Source: Hymenobacter sp. HSC-4F20
GTDB lineage: Bacteria > Bacteroidota > Bacteroidia > Cytophagales > Hymenobacteraceae
Length of the DNA: 64,000 nucleotides
Direction of reading: 5' to 3'
Assembly (NCBI RefSeq): GCF_019599275.1
Contig: NZ_JAHZTD010000001.1
Location: forward strand, 1,736,001-1,800,000
Below the pieces are notes generated by a model. It saw only the letters and a list, made by a program, of their open reading frames with translations. It was not told the DNA's origin and made no database searches. Shown piece by piece: positions 24,020-31,360 of this stretch. Every line of letters starts with the position of its first letter. Position 1 is the first letter of the stretch. Made by a program: the position numbers and the translations under genes.

Positions 24020-25318
24020 CTACAACTCCCCCAACCGCTTGCCCTGCTGCCGGCCCAGCCGCAGGTGCTTGGCCTGCCCAATCATTTGGGCTGAGTAGAT
24101 ACCACGGTGGCCCGAGAACAGGTAGGCCACCACGCAAGCCAGGGCCAGATACCCAGCAGCTTGCACCCCAAACAGCTCCAGGCCCATCAGGGTGCAAGCC
24201 AGGGGCGTATTAGCGGCGCCGGCAAACACTCCCACAAAGCCCATAGCAGCCAGCAGGGCCACCGGCAGCGGCAGCACCACGGCCAGCGCGCTGCCAAGCG
24301 CCGCCCCAATGAAAAACAGCGGCGTCACCTCGCCGCCCTTAAACCCACACCCCAGGGTAAGAGCCGTAAGCACCAGCTTCAGCAGGAAATCGTGGGGCGG
24401 CAGCGGGGCCTGAAACGCCGCCACAATAACGGGCACGCCCAGGCCACTATAGCGGGTGGTACCCAAAGCCCACACGGCGGCCACTACCAGCACGCCGCCT
24501 GCCACCGGCCGCAGCGGTGGGTAGGCAATGCGCGCAAACTGGCGGCTTATCCAATGAGTGAGGGTAGCAAAGCTGCGGGCAGCCAATCCAAACAATGCTC
24601 CTACCAGCAGCGTGTACGCTAGGCCCAGCGGGGTAATGGCTGCCGCCGCCAGCTGGGGGTAGTGCGTATGGCCCACGCCCCAGGCCCGCGTGACGAAGTC
24701 GGCGCTGAGGGCAGCCAGAAAAGCGGGCAGCACGGCCTCGTAGCGGATAGTACCCAGCAGAAACACCTCCAGCCCAAAGACTGCTCCGGCCAGCGGCGTT
24801 CCAAACACGGAGGCAAACCCTGCGCTCATCCCGGCTATCAGCAGCAGGCGCCGGTCGCGGGGGCGCAGGCGCAGCAGGCCGGTGAGTTGGTCGGCGAGGG
24901 CGCCCCCCATTTGCACGGCTGTTCCCTCGCGGCCCGCCGAGCCCCCAAACAAGTGCGTGAGCAAGGTACCACCCAGCACCAGGGGCACCAGCCGGAGCGG
25001 AATGGGAGCCGTAGGCGCGTGTATTTCATCGAGGATGAGGTTGTTGCCGCGCCCTACCCGGTTGCCGAAGTGATGGTAGGCCAACCCCATCAGGAAGCCG
25101 GCCGCAGGTAGCAGCACCAGCCCCCAGGGGTGCCGCTCGCGCCAGTTCGTCACCCACTCCAACGCCACCAGAAACAGGGCCGACGCCGAGCCAGCCGCTA
25201 CCCCCACTAAGCCGCTGAGCAGCAGCCAGCGCAGCACAAACCACAGGGTAGCGGGGGTATCGAGGGGGCGAAGCGGGCGCAGAAAGGCAGGACGACGGAA
25301 CATGGCAGGGGCGAACAA
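24020..25318 (-). CDS. CLC-type channel/antiporter, probable CLC-F fluoride/proton antiporter
   Basis: This is a 432-residue polytopic membrane protein. GGSAGREGTAVQMGGALADQ is the CLC gating-glutamate motif with the GREGT form. The usual chloride-coordinating GSGIP is replaced by RGNNLILDEI. From family knowledge this pair marks the CLC-F branch, which exports fluoride in exchange for protons. GFKGGEVTPLFFIGAALGSALA is also conserved. A fluoride riboswitch candidate lies just upstream (25348-25408), which supports the call. The start may be the ATG at 25318 or the ATG five codons later. Confidence 0.9.
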   Translation of the reverse strand: MFAPAMFRRPAFLRPLRPLDTPATLWFVLRWLLLSGLVGVAAGSASALFLVALEWVTNWRERHPWGLVLLPAAGFLMGLAYHHFGNRVGRGNNLILDEIHAPTAPIPLRLVPLVLGGTLLTHLFGGSAGREGTAVQMGGALADQLTGLLRLRPRDRRLLLIAGMSAGFASVFGTPLAGAVFGLEVFLLGTIRYEAVLPAFLAALSADFVTRAWGVGHTHYPQLAAAAITPLGLAYTLLVGALFGLAARSFATLTHWISRQFARIAYPPLRPVAGGVLVVAAVWALGTTRYSGLGVPVIVAAFQAPLPPHDFLLKLVLTALTLGCGFKGGEVTPLFFIGAALGSALAVVLPLPVALLAAMGFVGVFAGAANTPLACTLMGLELFGVQAAGYLALACVVAYLFSGHRGIYSAQMIGQAKHLRLGRQQGKRLGEL

Positions 25319-25326
25319 GACGATGA

Positions 25327-25344
25327 GGCCGGCCGCGCGGCCGG
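25327..25344 (-). promoter_or_regulatory. GC hairpin in the riboswitch expression platform
   Basis: CCGGCCGCGCGGCCGG is a perfect palindrome 4-20 nt after the aptamer. No U-run follows, so it is more likely to act on translation or as part of a switch than as a plain intrinsic terminator. Confidence 0.45.
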
Positions 25345-25347
25345 TTT

Positions 25348-25408
25348 AGCAGGAATCATCAGCGCGGAGCGGGAAACTCCGGCAGTTCGCGGTGGAAATC
25401 CATCACCG
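25348..25408 (-). ncRNA. Fluoride riboswitch (crcB motif)
   Basis: On the minus strand, P1 is CGGTG...CACCG around the loop ATGGATTTC. Then comes GAACTGCC, P2 CGGAG...CTCCG, and the conserved 3' block GCGCTGATGATTCCTGCT. This follows the crystallised Thermotoga aptamer block by block (GGCGAUGAGG, CGCC, AACUGCC, GGCUGAUGGCCUCUACU). The loop GGA can pair with UCC of the 3' block as the pseudoknot, with one U-U mismatch next to it. It lies 30 nt before the CLC-F gene, the classic target, so fluoride binding should switch on export. Confidence 0.88.
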
Positions 25409-25467
25409 TAGGCAGGGTAAAGATAACGCGCGGCCGCTACGGGTGTACCCTCGCGGCGTAAGTTGTT

Positions 25468-25509
25468 CGGGCTGCTGGGGTAGTGACAATCAGCTACCCC
25501 AGCAGCCCG
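25468..25509. repeat. Perfect 16-bp inverted repeat between the CLC and fasciclin genes
   Basis: CGGGCTGCTGGGGTAG and CTACCCCAGCAGCCCG are perfect inverted repeats with a 10-nt spacer. The repeat lies between divergent genes (about 60 bp outside the riboswitch, 101 bp before the fasciclin ATG). No T-run follows on either strand. It could be an operator, an RNA hairpin in the fasciclin leader or an insulating structure. Confidence 0.6.
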
Positions 25510-25610
25510 GCACAAGCCAGGTGGGCGGGCAGCCGTGCAACCAGACGTACGGAACCAGGCCCGTAGTCTCTCGTAAAAACTTATTCTCTACCCACTTACC
25601 CCCTGGCCGC

Positions 25611-26162
25611 ATGTCGTACAAAATCTGCTTTTCCTTCCTGATAGCCGCCCTCTTTACCTTGGGGCTAGGCACCACTAACGCTTGGGCTCAAACCGGCGAG
25701 GCTGTAAATGCTACCGCCAACGGCAACCTTCTGGGTATGTCGAAGCTCTCACCTCAGCACACTACCCTGCTGAAAGCCGTAAAGGCCGCCGGTCTTGAAG
25801 AAGCGGCCCGCAGCACCACCAAATACACTGTATTTGCACCCACCAATGCGGCCTTCGACAAGCTGCCCGCCGGCCGCCTTAACGAGTTGCTAAGGCCCGC
25901 TAATAAGTCGCAGCTGGCGCGGCTGCTTGCCGCCCACGTAGTGCCCGGCAGCTACTTGGCCGCCAACCTCACCGACGGGCTGCAGCTGCAAACGGTGCAA
26001 GGCGAAACCCTTACCGTTGTGCGCCGGGGCGCCACCATCGTGCTCAAAGATGCCCAGGGCAACACCACTACTATCGTTGACGATGACATCGTAGCGGAAA
26101 ACGGCGTAATTCATTCCGTGGACACAGTGCTGCTGCCTACCTCCACGTCCGGCCCGAAGTAG
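25611..26162 (+). CDS. Secreted fasciclin-domain protein
   Basis: The ATG at 25611 gives 183 residues with a clean signal peptide (ends NAWAQ); a longer reading to 25392 has no signal and crosses the inverted repeat. One FAS1 domain spans about 45-180: LLKAVKAAGLEEAA, the H1-like TVFAPTNAAFDKLP and the H2-like NGVIHSVDTVLLP. FAS1 domains mediate adhesion or matrix contacts. It is divergent from the fluoride exporter with no evident functional link. Confidence 0.9.
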   Translation: MSYKICFSFLIAALFTLGLGTTNAWAQTGEAVNATANGNLLGMSKLSPQHTTLLKAVKAAGLEEAARSTTKYTVFAPTNAAFDKLPAGRLNELLRPANKSQLARLLAAHVVPGSYLAANLTDGLQLQTVQGETLTVVRRGATIVLKDAQGNTTTIVDDDIVAENGVIHSVDTVLLPTSTSGPK

Positions 26163-26386
26163 CCACCAGAGGTCAGGTATTCCTACTTAGGCTTTTCAGA
26201 GGGGCTGCGCTTGGGTGTGCAGGCCGCGGCTTAAGAGCTTTTCGCGCGTTCCTCCGAACTGGCCTACCCCTATTACGCCGATGACGTTGGCAGGGCGCCT
26301 TGCTACTTGCCGGGCTTACCTAATCCTTTCTATTCACGATGCTACGTACTCGGTTCTGCGTCTTCCAACGGGTAGTGTTACTGCCT

Positions 26387-26394
26387 TATCTTTG
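26387..26394 (+). promoter_or_regulatory. -7 box TATCTTTG immediately before a start codon (leaderless candidate)
   Basis: A full TAnnTTTG match ends 5 bp before the ATG at 26400, so transcription would begin at or next to the A of the ATG. No -33 TTG at normal spacing was found. Confidence 0.5.
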
Positions 26395-26399
26395 CCGCC

Positions 26400-26693
26400 A
26401 TGAAACCGCCGCTATTCCACATCGGGCAGGAAGTTATCTGCACCAACGACGACTTTACCCTGCTGCTGGTCCAGAACCCCAACATCCAAACGCCCAAGCG
26501 CGGGCCCATTTACACTGTACGCGGCATTTACGATACCCACCGCGGCTACGGCATCACCCTCCACGAAATCAATAATGCCGAGGTAGCCCCCGGCTTCCCC
26601 GAAGCCAATTTCCACGAGTCGCGCTTTGCGCCGGTGCCCCCGCTGGAAGAAATCAGCATTGGCGAGGCCATCGAAGAAAGCGTGACAGTGTGA
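26400..26693 (+). CDS. Small conserved-looking protein of unknown function
   Basis: The protein has 97 residues and no signal or membrane segment. It starts MKPPLFHIGQEVICTNDDF. HIGQEVICTND, RGPIYTVRGIY and GITLHEINN suggest a small beta-barrel (SH3-like) fold such as those found in phage and plasmid proteins. The acidic C-terminus (EEISIGEAIEESV) is unstructured. It stands alone with its own promoter candidate and terminator. No function is assigned. Confidence 0.75.
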   Translation: MKPPLFHIGQEVICTNDDFTLLLVQNPNIQTPKRGPIYTVRGIYDTHRGYGITLHEINNAEVAPGFPEANFHESRFAPVPPLEEISIGEAIEESVTV

Positions 26694-26737
26694 GCAGACC
26701 CATTCTGTTTGGGCTTCTGGTTTGCAAAAAAGTATGC

Positions 26738-26773
26738 AAAAAGCCTCGTTCAGGAATCTGGACGGGGCTTTTT
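26738..26773 (+). terminator. Terminator after the 97-residue protein
   Basis: AAAAAGCCTCGT (26738-26749) pairs with ACGGGGCTTTTT (26762-26773) through one G-T pair, leaving a T-run. It is 45 bp after the stop and may work in both directions. Confidence 0.8.
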
Positions 26774-26936
26774 ACGCGGTAGTCAGACAATGGCCGGACT
26801 CAGGGCAAAACAGAAGCTCTACCTGCGGAACCGCCCTTTCGGCCAAGTCGCACAAAGGCACCCGTCGGAACGGCTCAGCGTATTTCCTCCTGCCCGGCCG
26901 GTCTGGCTCTGACGCCCGAGAAGGCAGCTACTGCTT

Positions 26937-27641
26937 TTAGGCCGCCTTGAAATTATATTTCAGCCACACTACGTCGTTATCGAGTTGCTGCACTGCGGAT
27001 AGGTACAAACGTGTAGCCGGGCCTTTGCGCAGGTAGTCGCTCACCTCAAACGTGGTCGGCGACTGCAGCGTACCGTCGGCAATAGGTAGCAGCAGCAGGC
27101 TCAACTCGTCAATCAGCCCTGCGTTGAGCAAGGAACCATTTAGGTGGCCACCACCCTCGAGCATGAGCGTTTTAATGGGAAACAGGGCCGCCAACTGTTC
27201 CAGCGCGGCATTAAAATCTATTTCCTCCGCGCCCGCAAAGAGGTAGGAAATGCGTTGGCGCTGCAGATAGTACAGGTAGTCGTCGCTAACCTGCTCGGTC
27301 AGAACCTCCACGATATGGTCGCCGCCGGTGGTGTTGGCATCCCAGCCAAGCCGGCCGTGCGCATCCACGGCTACGGCAAAGGAAGTGGCATTGGCATCCC
27401 CAATAAAGGCCTCACGGGCAATAGGCTGCGGGGCGGGTTGCAGGTCGGGCTGCACACCGCCGGAAAAGTCTCGCTCCATTGTCACGCGCCCACACATCCA
27501 GGCTTGGCTGGTAAAGGTTTCGTGGTACTGCTCGAAGTAGCCGGCAAAGGTGTCGGTCAGCTCTTGGTTCTTCCAGTTAGCAGACAGAATCTTTCCGTCC
27601 ACCGAGGACATCATGTGGCAAATTACGTGGGGTCGTTTCAT
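26937..27641 (-). CDS. RibD C-terminal-domain (dihydrofolate-reductase-like) reductase
   Basis: The protein has 234 residues. MKRPHVICHMMSSVDGKILS is the NADPH-site N-terminus of RibD-C/YwjB-type reductases. LMLEGGGHLNGSLLNAGLIDELSLLLLPI is the conserved substrate/NADPH block. The deaminase half of RibD is absent, so it is a stand-alone reductase with unknown substrate, perhaps a pyrimidine or pterin. It is a single gene that ends next to the 26738 terminator. Confidence 0.88.
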   Translation of the reverse strand: MKRPHVICHMMSSVDGKILSANWKNQELTDTFAGYFEQYHETFTSQAWMCGRVTMERDFSGGVQPDLQPAPQPIAREAFIGDANATSFAVAVDAHGRLGWDANTTGGDHIVEVLTEQVSDDYLYYLQRQRISYLFAGAEEIDFNAALEQLAALFPIKTLMLEGGGHLNGSLLNAGLIDELSLLLLPIADGTLQSPTTFEVSDYLRKGPATRLYLSAVQQLDNDVVWLKYNFKAA

Positions 27642-27718
27642 AGTAGGCCTTCAACGGAAATTACGCCGTTAGGATATTTACCAGAAGTGCCCGTCTGAAA
27701 AGTTGTTTTCACCTAGCG

Positions 27719-27745
27719 GAACGTCATGCAGAGGCGAAGAATCTG
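27719..27745 (+). repeat. Short copy of the GTCATGC dispersed repeat
   Basis: AACGTCATGCAGAGGCGAAG followed by AATCT resembles the longer copy at 5226-5282. It lies at the left edge of a decayed stretch. Confidence 0.35.
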
Positions 27746-27799
27746 GCCGCGGGGAAGAAGACGCGGGATTGAGCCCGCCGCTGGGCCTGACCGCCTCAT

Positions 27800-28173
27800 T
27801 TGGCCTTACGCGGCTGGCAGGAACGGGAGAGGCACGAACTGCAACTGCAGGCATACCAGCAACAGAAGTGCGCTGCCAAAGGCCAATCTAACCAGATAAC
27901 AGCTCAAACCCACGAACTGATTGCCGGTGTGCCAGGAGCCATTGAAACCGATCTGCTCCAGGCCAAACTGGAAGCCCTCGACGGAAAGGATTTCATAGCT
28001 GCCTACAGGAAGCAGGCGGAGTTTGTACCTGCAAGCTGCAACACACCGCCCTGACTGTTGCTGACGAGCAGGAAACCGGCCGCATCAACGTAACCCTGCA
28101 TATTGGCGGTACCCTGGAGCAACGGAAGCGCAACGCCCACCACGCCCGTAAATCATTGGGTAGCAGTAAATAA
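27800..28173 (+). pseudogene. Decayed gene of unknown family, one frameshift
   Basis: From a TTG at 27800 an 84-codon reading (LRGWQERERHELQLQAYQQQ... ending at 28054) has a normal coding look. The next frame continues it: KLQHTALTVADEQETGRINV, then LHIGGTLEQRKRNAHHARKS, to a TAA at 28173. One shift near 28020-28030 would join the two into about 120 residues. The stretch before 27800 has stops in this frame, so the N-terminus is missing. The family was not recognised; a basic, Gln-rich protein is all that can be said. Confidence 0.4.
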
Positions 28174-28177
28174 CTAC

Positions 28178-28741
28178 CTACTGCTTTGCCTCTTTCTCTG
28201 ATTCCAAACTAATTGATTCAAAGAAGGTATTACGCGGCTCTTTGTTCTTCTGACTTTTTACGTTAGACGGGGTGAAGTGGAAAGCGTAGGCTATTTTACC
28301 CACTAACAGCATCCGAACATATTTTATATGAACCTGACTTTTATCAGCTACAGGTACCTTATAGGTAAGTTCTATCCCCTCTACCCCCGAGACTGAAAAT
28401 TTAGATTGTTTCAGCAACTCTCCCTTCTCGGTGCTAAGCCAGCCGATTGGGGCAGCTTGATAGTATTCTCTCCGTCCTACTGGCGTCAAATAGTTGTCTG
28501 ATTCATGGGTCATATCATCCCGTATAATTGTATACTGGCCGGATCCATCCTGTAGAGTGAAGGCGCGGATGTGCTGCTCAAAATCAACCTCCTTGGTATT
28601 TATTTCCCTTGTCTCCGGCGTGCCGGGCAGCTGAACTGACAATTGGGTATCAATAGGATACCTTATCCATTTGTCTGAGACAAACGAACTCAGGAAAAAG
28701 AAGGCAAACAGAATGCTGCCGCTAAGATGAAATACTTTCAT
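28178..28741 (-). CDS. Secreted protein of unknown function, low-GC
   Basis: The ATG at 28741 gives 187 residues starting with a signal peptide (MKVFHLSGSILFAFFFLSSF). The mature part (WIRYPIDTQLSVQLPGTPET onward) is soluble and rich in beta-strand. RMLLVGKIAYAFHFTPSN resembles small PsbP/DUF-type secreted domains but is not a firm match. Base composition is clearly lower in G+C than its neighbours, which suggests a separate origin. It stands alone, 4 bp after the decayed gene on the other strand. Confidence 0.7.
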   Translation of the reverse strand: MKVFHLSGSILFAFFFLSSFVSDKWIRYPIDTQLSVQLPGTPETREINTKEVDFEQHIRAFTLQDGSGQYTIIRDDMTHESDNYLTPVGRREYYQAAPIGWLSTEKGELLKQSKFSVSGVEGIELTYKVPVADKSQVHIKYVRMLLVGKIAYAFHFTPSNVKSQKNKEPRNTFFESISLESEKEAKQ

Positions 28742-28950
28742 AGGGTAAATGTATTGAGATTCCTCCCTGGTTAGAATTGTCAATATCCAGAATTCAGAAA
28801 ACGAAAAGGGCCGCTGCAACACATGATGCGGCGGCCCTTGTCCGTAGGTAGGAGCTGGCAACTACTTACCCAACGGGGAAAACTAAAGATAACTAGCCGG
28901 TGCAAAAAGGCGCCTAGCGTGACCATATGGTGTACCCCTACGCGTACCCT

Positions 28951-28992
28951 TAAAAAGCAAACAGCCCGTTTCTGAATCAGAAACGGGCTGTG
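28951..28992 (-). terminator. Terminator after tRNA-Ser
   Basis: ACAGCCCGTTTCTG and CAGAAACGGGCTGT are perfect 14-bp inverted repeats with a 3-nt loop. On the minus strand TTGCTTTTTAA follows. Confidence 0.88.
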
Positions 28993-28995
28993 GTG

Positions 28996-29083
28996 CAGAG
29001 AGGAAGGGATTCGAACCCTCGATGAGCTTGAGACCCATACACACTTTCCAGGCGTGCTCCTTCGACCACTCGGACACCTCTCT
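28996..29083 (-). tRNA. tRNA-Ser (anticodon GGA)
   Basis: The 88-nt transcript begins AGAGAGGTGTCCGAGTGGTC and ends with the matching acceptor CCTCTCT plus discriminator G. The anticodon loop CTGGAAA gives GGA (serine UCC/UCU). A long variable arm lies between the anticodon stem and GGTTCGAATCC, as in class II tRNAs. CCA is not encoded. Confidence 0.96.
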
Positions 29084-29102
29084 AAGATGCGGGGAAGTGG
29101 CG

Positions 29103-29133
29103 CAAAATAACATCCGATTTTCGGAATACGCAA
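29103..29133 (-). promoter_or_regulatory. Candidate tRNA-Ser promoter
   Basis: On the minus strand TTG (29133-29131) is 21 bp upstream of TATTTTG (29109-29103), one base short of TAnnTTTG. Transcription would begin about 10-15 nt before the mature 5' end. Confidence 0.35.
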
Positions 29134-29152
29134 GCCCCGGCGCCCCCGAGGG

Positions 29153-30208
29153 TCAGATTATCGTGATTTCGCCGCGCAGGTCCTGGGTAAGCAGGCGCCT
29201 GGTTTCGGCGGGGTTCTGCCTGAGGCCCAGCACAAACATGAGTTTGGCAATGGCCGCTTCTACCGTAATATCATCCCCACCAAGCACGCCTAACTCACGA
29301 AAATAAGCGCTGGTTTCGTAGCGGCCCTGCAGTACGCGGCCCTCTTCGCATTGGCTGACGTTGAGCAGATGTACGCCCCGGTCGGTAGCCTCGCGCAGGC
29401 ACCTGAGAAACCAGGGGGCCGTGGGCGCATTGCCTGAGCCGTAGGTTTCCAGCACGCAGCCCCGCAGTTCCTCGGCGTCGAGCTGGGCGCGCATCATGCG
29501 CTCGGTCAGGCCCGGAAACAGGCGCAGAATGGTGACCTGATCATCGAGGCGCTGGTGGGCGTGCAGTGGGGCGGAAGGCAGGCGCCGGATCTGCTTGTCA
29601 TTGAAATCCAGCTCAATACCGGCCCGGGCCAGGGGCGGGTAGTTTTCGGACCGGAACGCATTGTACTGCTGGCTTTCTACCTTTTTGGCCCGGTTGCCCC
29701 GAATCAGCAGGTCGTTGAAAAATACGCACACCTCCGGCACCCGCACTGCCCCGGCCATGGGGTGGCGGGCGGCGGCCATTTCCAGGGCTGTTACCAAGTT
29801 ACGGCGGGCATCGGTGCGGATGCGGCCTACCGGCACTTGAGCGCCGGTAAATACTACCGCCTTGCCCAGGTTTTCGAGTAGGAAGCTGAGGGCCGCCGCC
29901 GAGTAGGCCATAGTATCGGTGCCGTGCAGCACCACAAAGCCGTCGTAGCGAGCATAGTTTTCCTCAATGAGGGCGGCCAGCCGAAGCCAGTCCTGCACTG
30001 TTACGTTGCTGGAGTCGATGGGCTCGCCCAAGTTGGTAACTTCCACGCGCATGTTCAGCTGGCGCAACTCGGGCATCTTCTTGCGGATCTGCTCGAAGTT
30101 CATCGGCACCAACTCGCCGCGGCGGTTGTAGGCCATCCCGACGGTACCGCCGGTGTAAATAACCAGAATGGCGGCTTCGGGGGCGGAGGGCAGGGTAGCA
30201 GGGGGCAA
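29153..30208 (-). CDS. ansA: L-asparaginase, type I (cytoplasmic)
   Basis: The protein has 351 residues. AILVIYTGGTVGMAYN carries the first catalytic Thr, and FVVLHGTDTMAYSAAALSFL carries the second Thr-Asp motif. VVFTGAQVPVGRIRTDARRN is conserved. There is no signal peptide, as expected for type I. It hydrolyses asparagine to aspartate and ammonia. The start is a TTG at 30208; no in-frame ATG lies upstream close to the conserved part. It is 70 bp from tRNA-Ser. Confidence 0.93.
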   Translation of the reverse strand: MPPATLPSAPEAAILVIYTGGTVGMAYNRRGELVPMNFEQIRKKMPELRQLNMRVEVTNLGEPIDSSNVTVQDWLRLAALIEENYARYDGFVVLHGTDTMAYSAAALSFLLENLGKAVVFTGAQVPVGRIRTDARRNLVTALEMAAARHPMAGAVRVPEVCVFFNDLLIRGNRAKKVESQQYNAFRSENYPPLARAGIELDFNDKQIRRLPSAPLHAHQRLDDQVTILRLFPGLTERMMRAQLDAEELRGCVLETYGSGNAPTAPWFLRCLREATDRGVHLLNVSQCEEGRVLQGRYETSAYFRELGVLGGDDITVEAAIAKLMFVLGLRQNPAETRRLLTQDLRGEITII

Positions 30209-30522
30209 CGGGAGGGTGGATTAGCGTGATACGAAACAGCCGGGGGTGGGCCGGCGCGGCGGCCAAGTTAGAAAAAGCGCAGCAGGCCACAGTAGTACCG
30301 GACCGAGAGTTGCCGCGGGTGTCGCTCCGGACTCTGCCGCCTTCGAACAGCGTCTCCCCTACTCGCTACCCTAGGCAACGCGCAAGAACTTTCTGCTTCG
30401 CCGCTGCCCTAGCCAGGCTGCCCGGGCAGCAGCGCTGGCCAACCAAGCAGAAAACAGCCCTTGGTGTGCCCCAGCCCCGGTGGGCGGCAGTTCCGTTCAA
30501 CGCAGCTGGCCCTTGAGTCACA
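30209..30522. other. 314-bp gap between asparaginase and tatD
   Basis: No gene was recognised. On the minus strand TAACTTGG (30269-30262) is a one-mismatch -7 box that could serve asparaginase. No structured RNA or repeat is visible. Confidence 0.4.
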
Positions 30523-31299
30523 CTATTTCGCTACCTCCCCGAACAGAGCCAAGGTATTGCGGGTGGTTGCTTCGGCTACTTCCTCGGGGTCTTGGCCCAT
30601 AATTTCGGCTACGCGGTGAGCCACGAAGGGCAGGTAGGCTGGTTCATTGCGCTTGCCCCGGTAGGGCACTGGGGCCAGGTACGGGCAGTCGGTTTCGAGC
30701 AGCAGGTGCTCCAGCTCCAGGCCCGGCAGAACCTTGTCTAGACCGCCGTTTTTAAAGGTAGCTACGCCCCCGATGCCGAGCTTGAAACCTAGCCGGATTA
30801 CTTCCTCGGCTTCCGCCCGGGTACCGGAAAAGCAGTGAAACACGCCCCGCAGCGAACCATCCTGAGCCGCCGTGATGATGTCGGCGGCTTCGCGGAAGGC
30901 CTCGCGGGTGTGCAGCACCAGGGGCAGGTTGTGCTGCTTGGCCAGGCTTACCTGAATGCGCAGGGCTTCCTGCTGCTCGGCCAGGTGGGTTTTGTCCCAA
31001 TACAAATCAATACCGCACTCCCCTACCGCCGCGAAGGGCCGGCGGCTCAGCCAGGCTTCTACTTCGTAGAGTTCCTTCTCAAACTGCCGGGTAACGTGGC
31101 AAGGGTGCAGGCCCATCTGGGCAAAGCACTGCGAGGGGTACTTGGCTTCCACTTCCAGCATGGCGTCGATGCTGGTGTGGTCGATGTTGGGCATGAAGAT
31201 GGTGCGGACTCCGGCCTCAAAGGCCCGGAGCAGCATGGCGTCCTGGTCGGGCTTGAATTGCTCGGAATAAACGTGCGCGTGCGAATCGGAGAGGTGCAT
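30523..31299 (-). CDS. tatD: TatD-family metal-dependent hydrolase (DNase)
   Basis: The protein has 258 residues. DSHAHVYSEQF supplies the first metal-binding His pair (7, 9), AVGECGIDLYW the Glu, LVLHTREAF and GVFHCFSGT the two later His, and LLLETDCPYLAPVPYRGKRNEP the Asp plus the TatD tail motif. It acts as a 3'-5' DNase in quality control or repair. It is the last gene before the polysaccharide cluster on this strand. Confidence 0.95.
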   Translation of the reverse strand: MHLSDSHAHVYSEQFKPDQDAMLLRAFEAGVRTIFMPNIDHTSIDAMLEVEAKYPSQCFAQMGLHPCHVTRQFEKELYEVEAWLSRRPFAAVGECGIDLYWDKTHLAEQQEALRIQVSLAKQHNLPLVLHTREAFREAADIITAAQDGSLRGVFHCFSGTRAEAEEVIRLGFKLGIGGVATFKNGGLDKVLPGLELEHLLLETDCPYLAPVPYRGKRNEPAYLPFVAHRVAEIMGQDPEEVAEATTRNTLALFGEVAK

Positions 31300-31312
31300 G
31301 GCGCAAAGGTGG

Positions 31313-31360
31313 TAAAATTGCCCCTGACTAGCGCAGGCCCGCTGCCGCGCTAGTCAGGGG
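31313..31360 (-). terminator. Terminator overlapping the stop of the O-antigen ligase gene
   Basis: CCCCTGACTAGCGC (31321-31334) and GCGCTAGTCAGGGG (31347-31360) form a perfect 14-bp stem with a 12-nt loop. On the minus strand CAATTTT follows. The stop codon at 31350-31352 lies inside one arm. Confidence 0.8.

Noticed and set aside
25392..25610. Longer start for the fasciclin protein
   Set aside because: It crosses the riboswitch edge and the perfect dyad, and would bury the signal peptide.
26709..26940. Two overlapping small plus-strand genes after 26693
   Set aside because: They run through the terminator at 26738-26773 and have no coding character.
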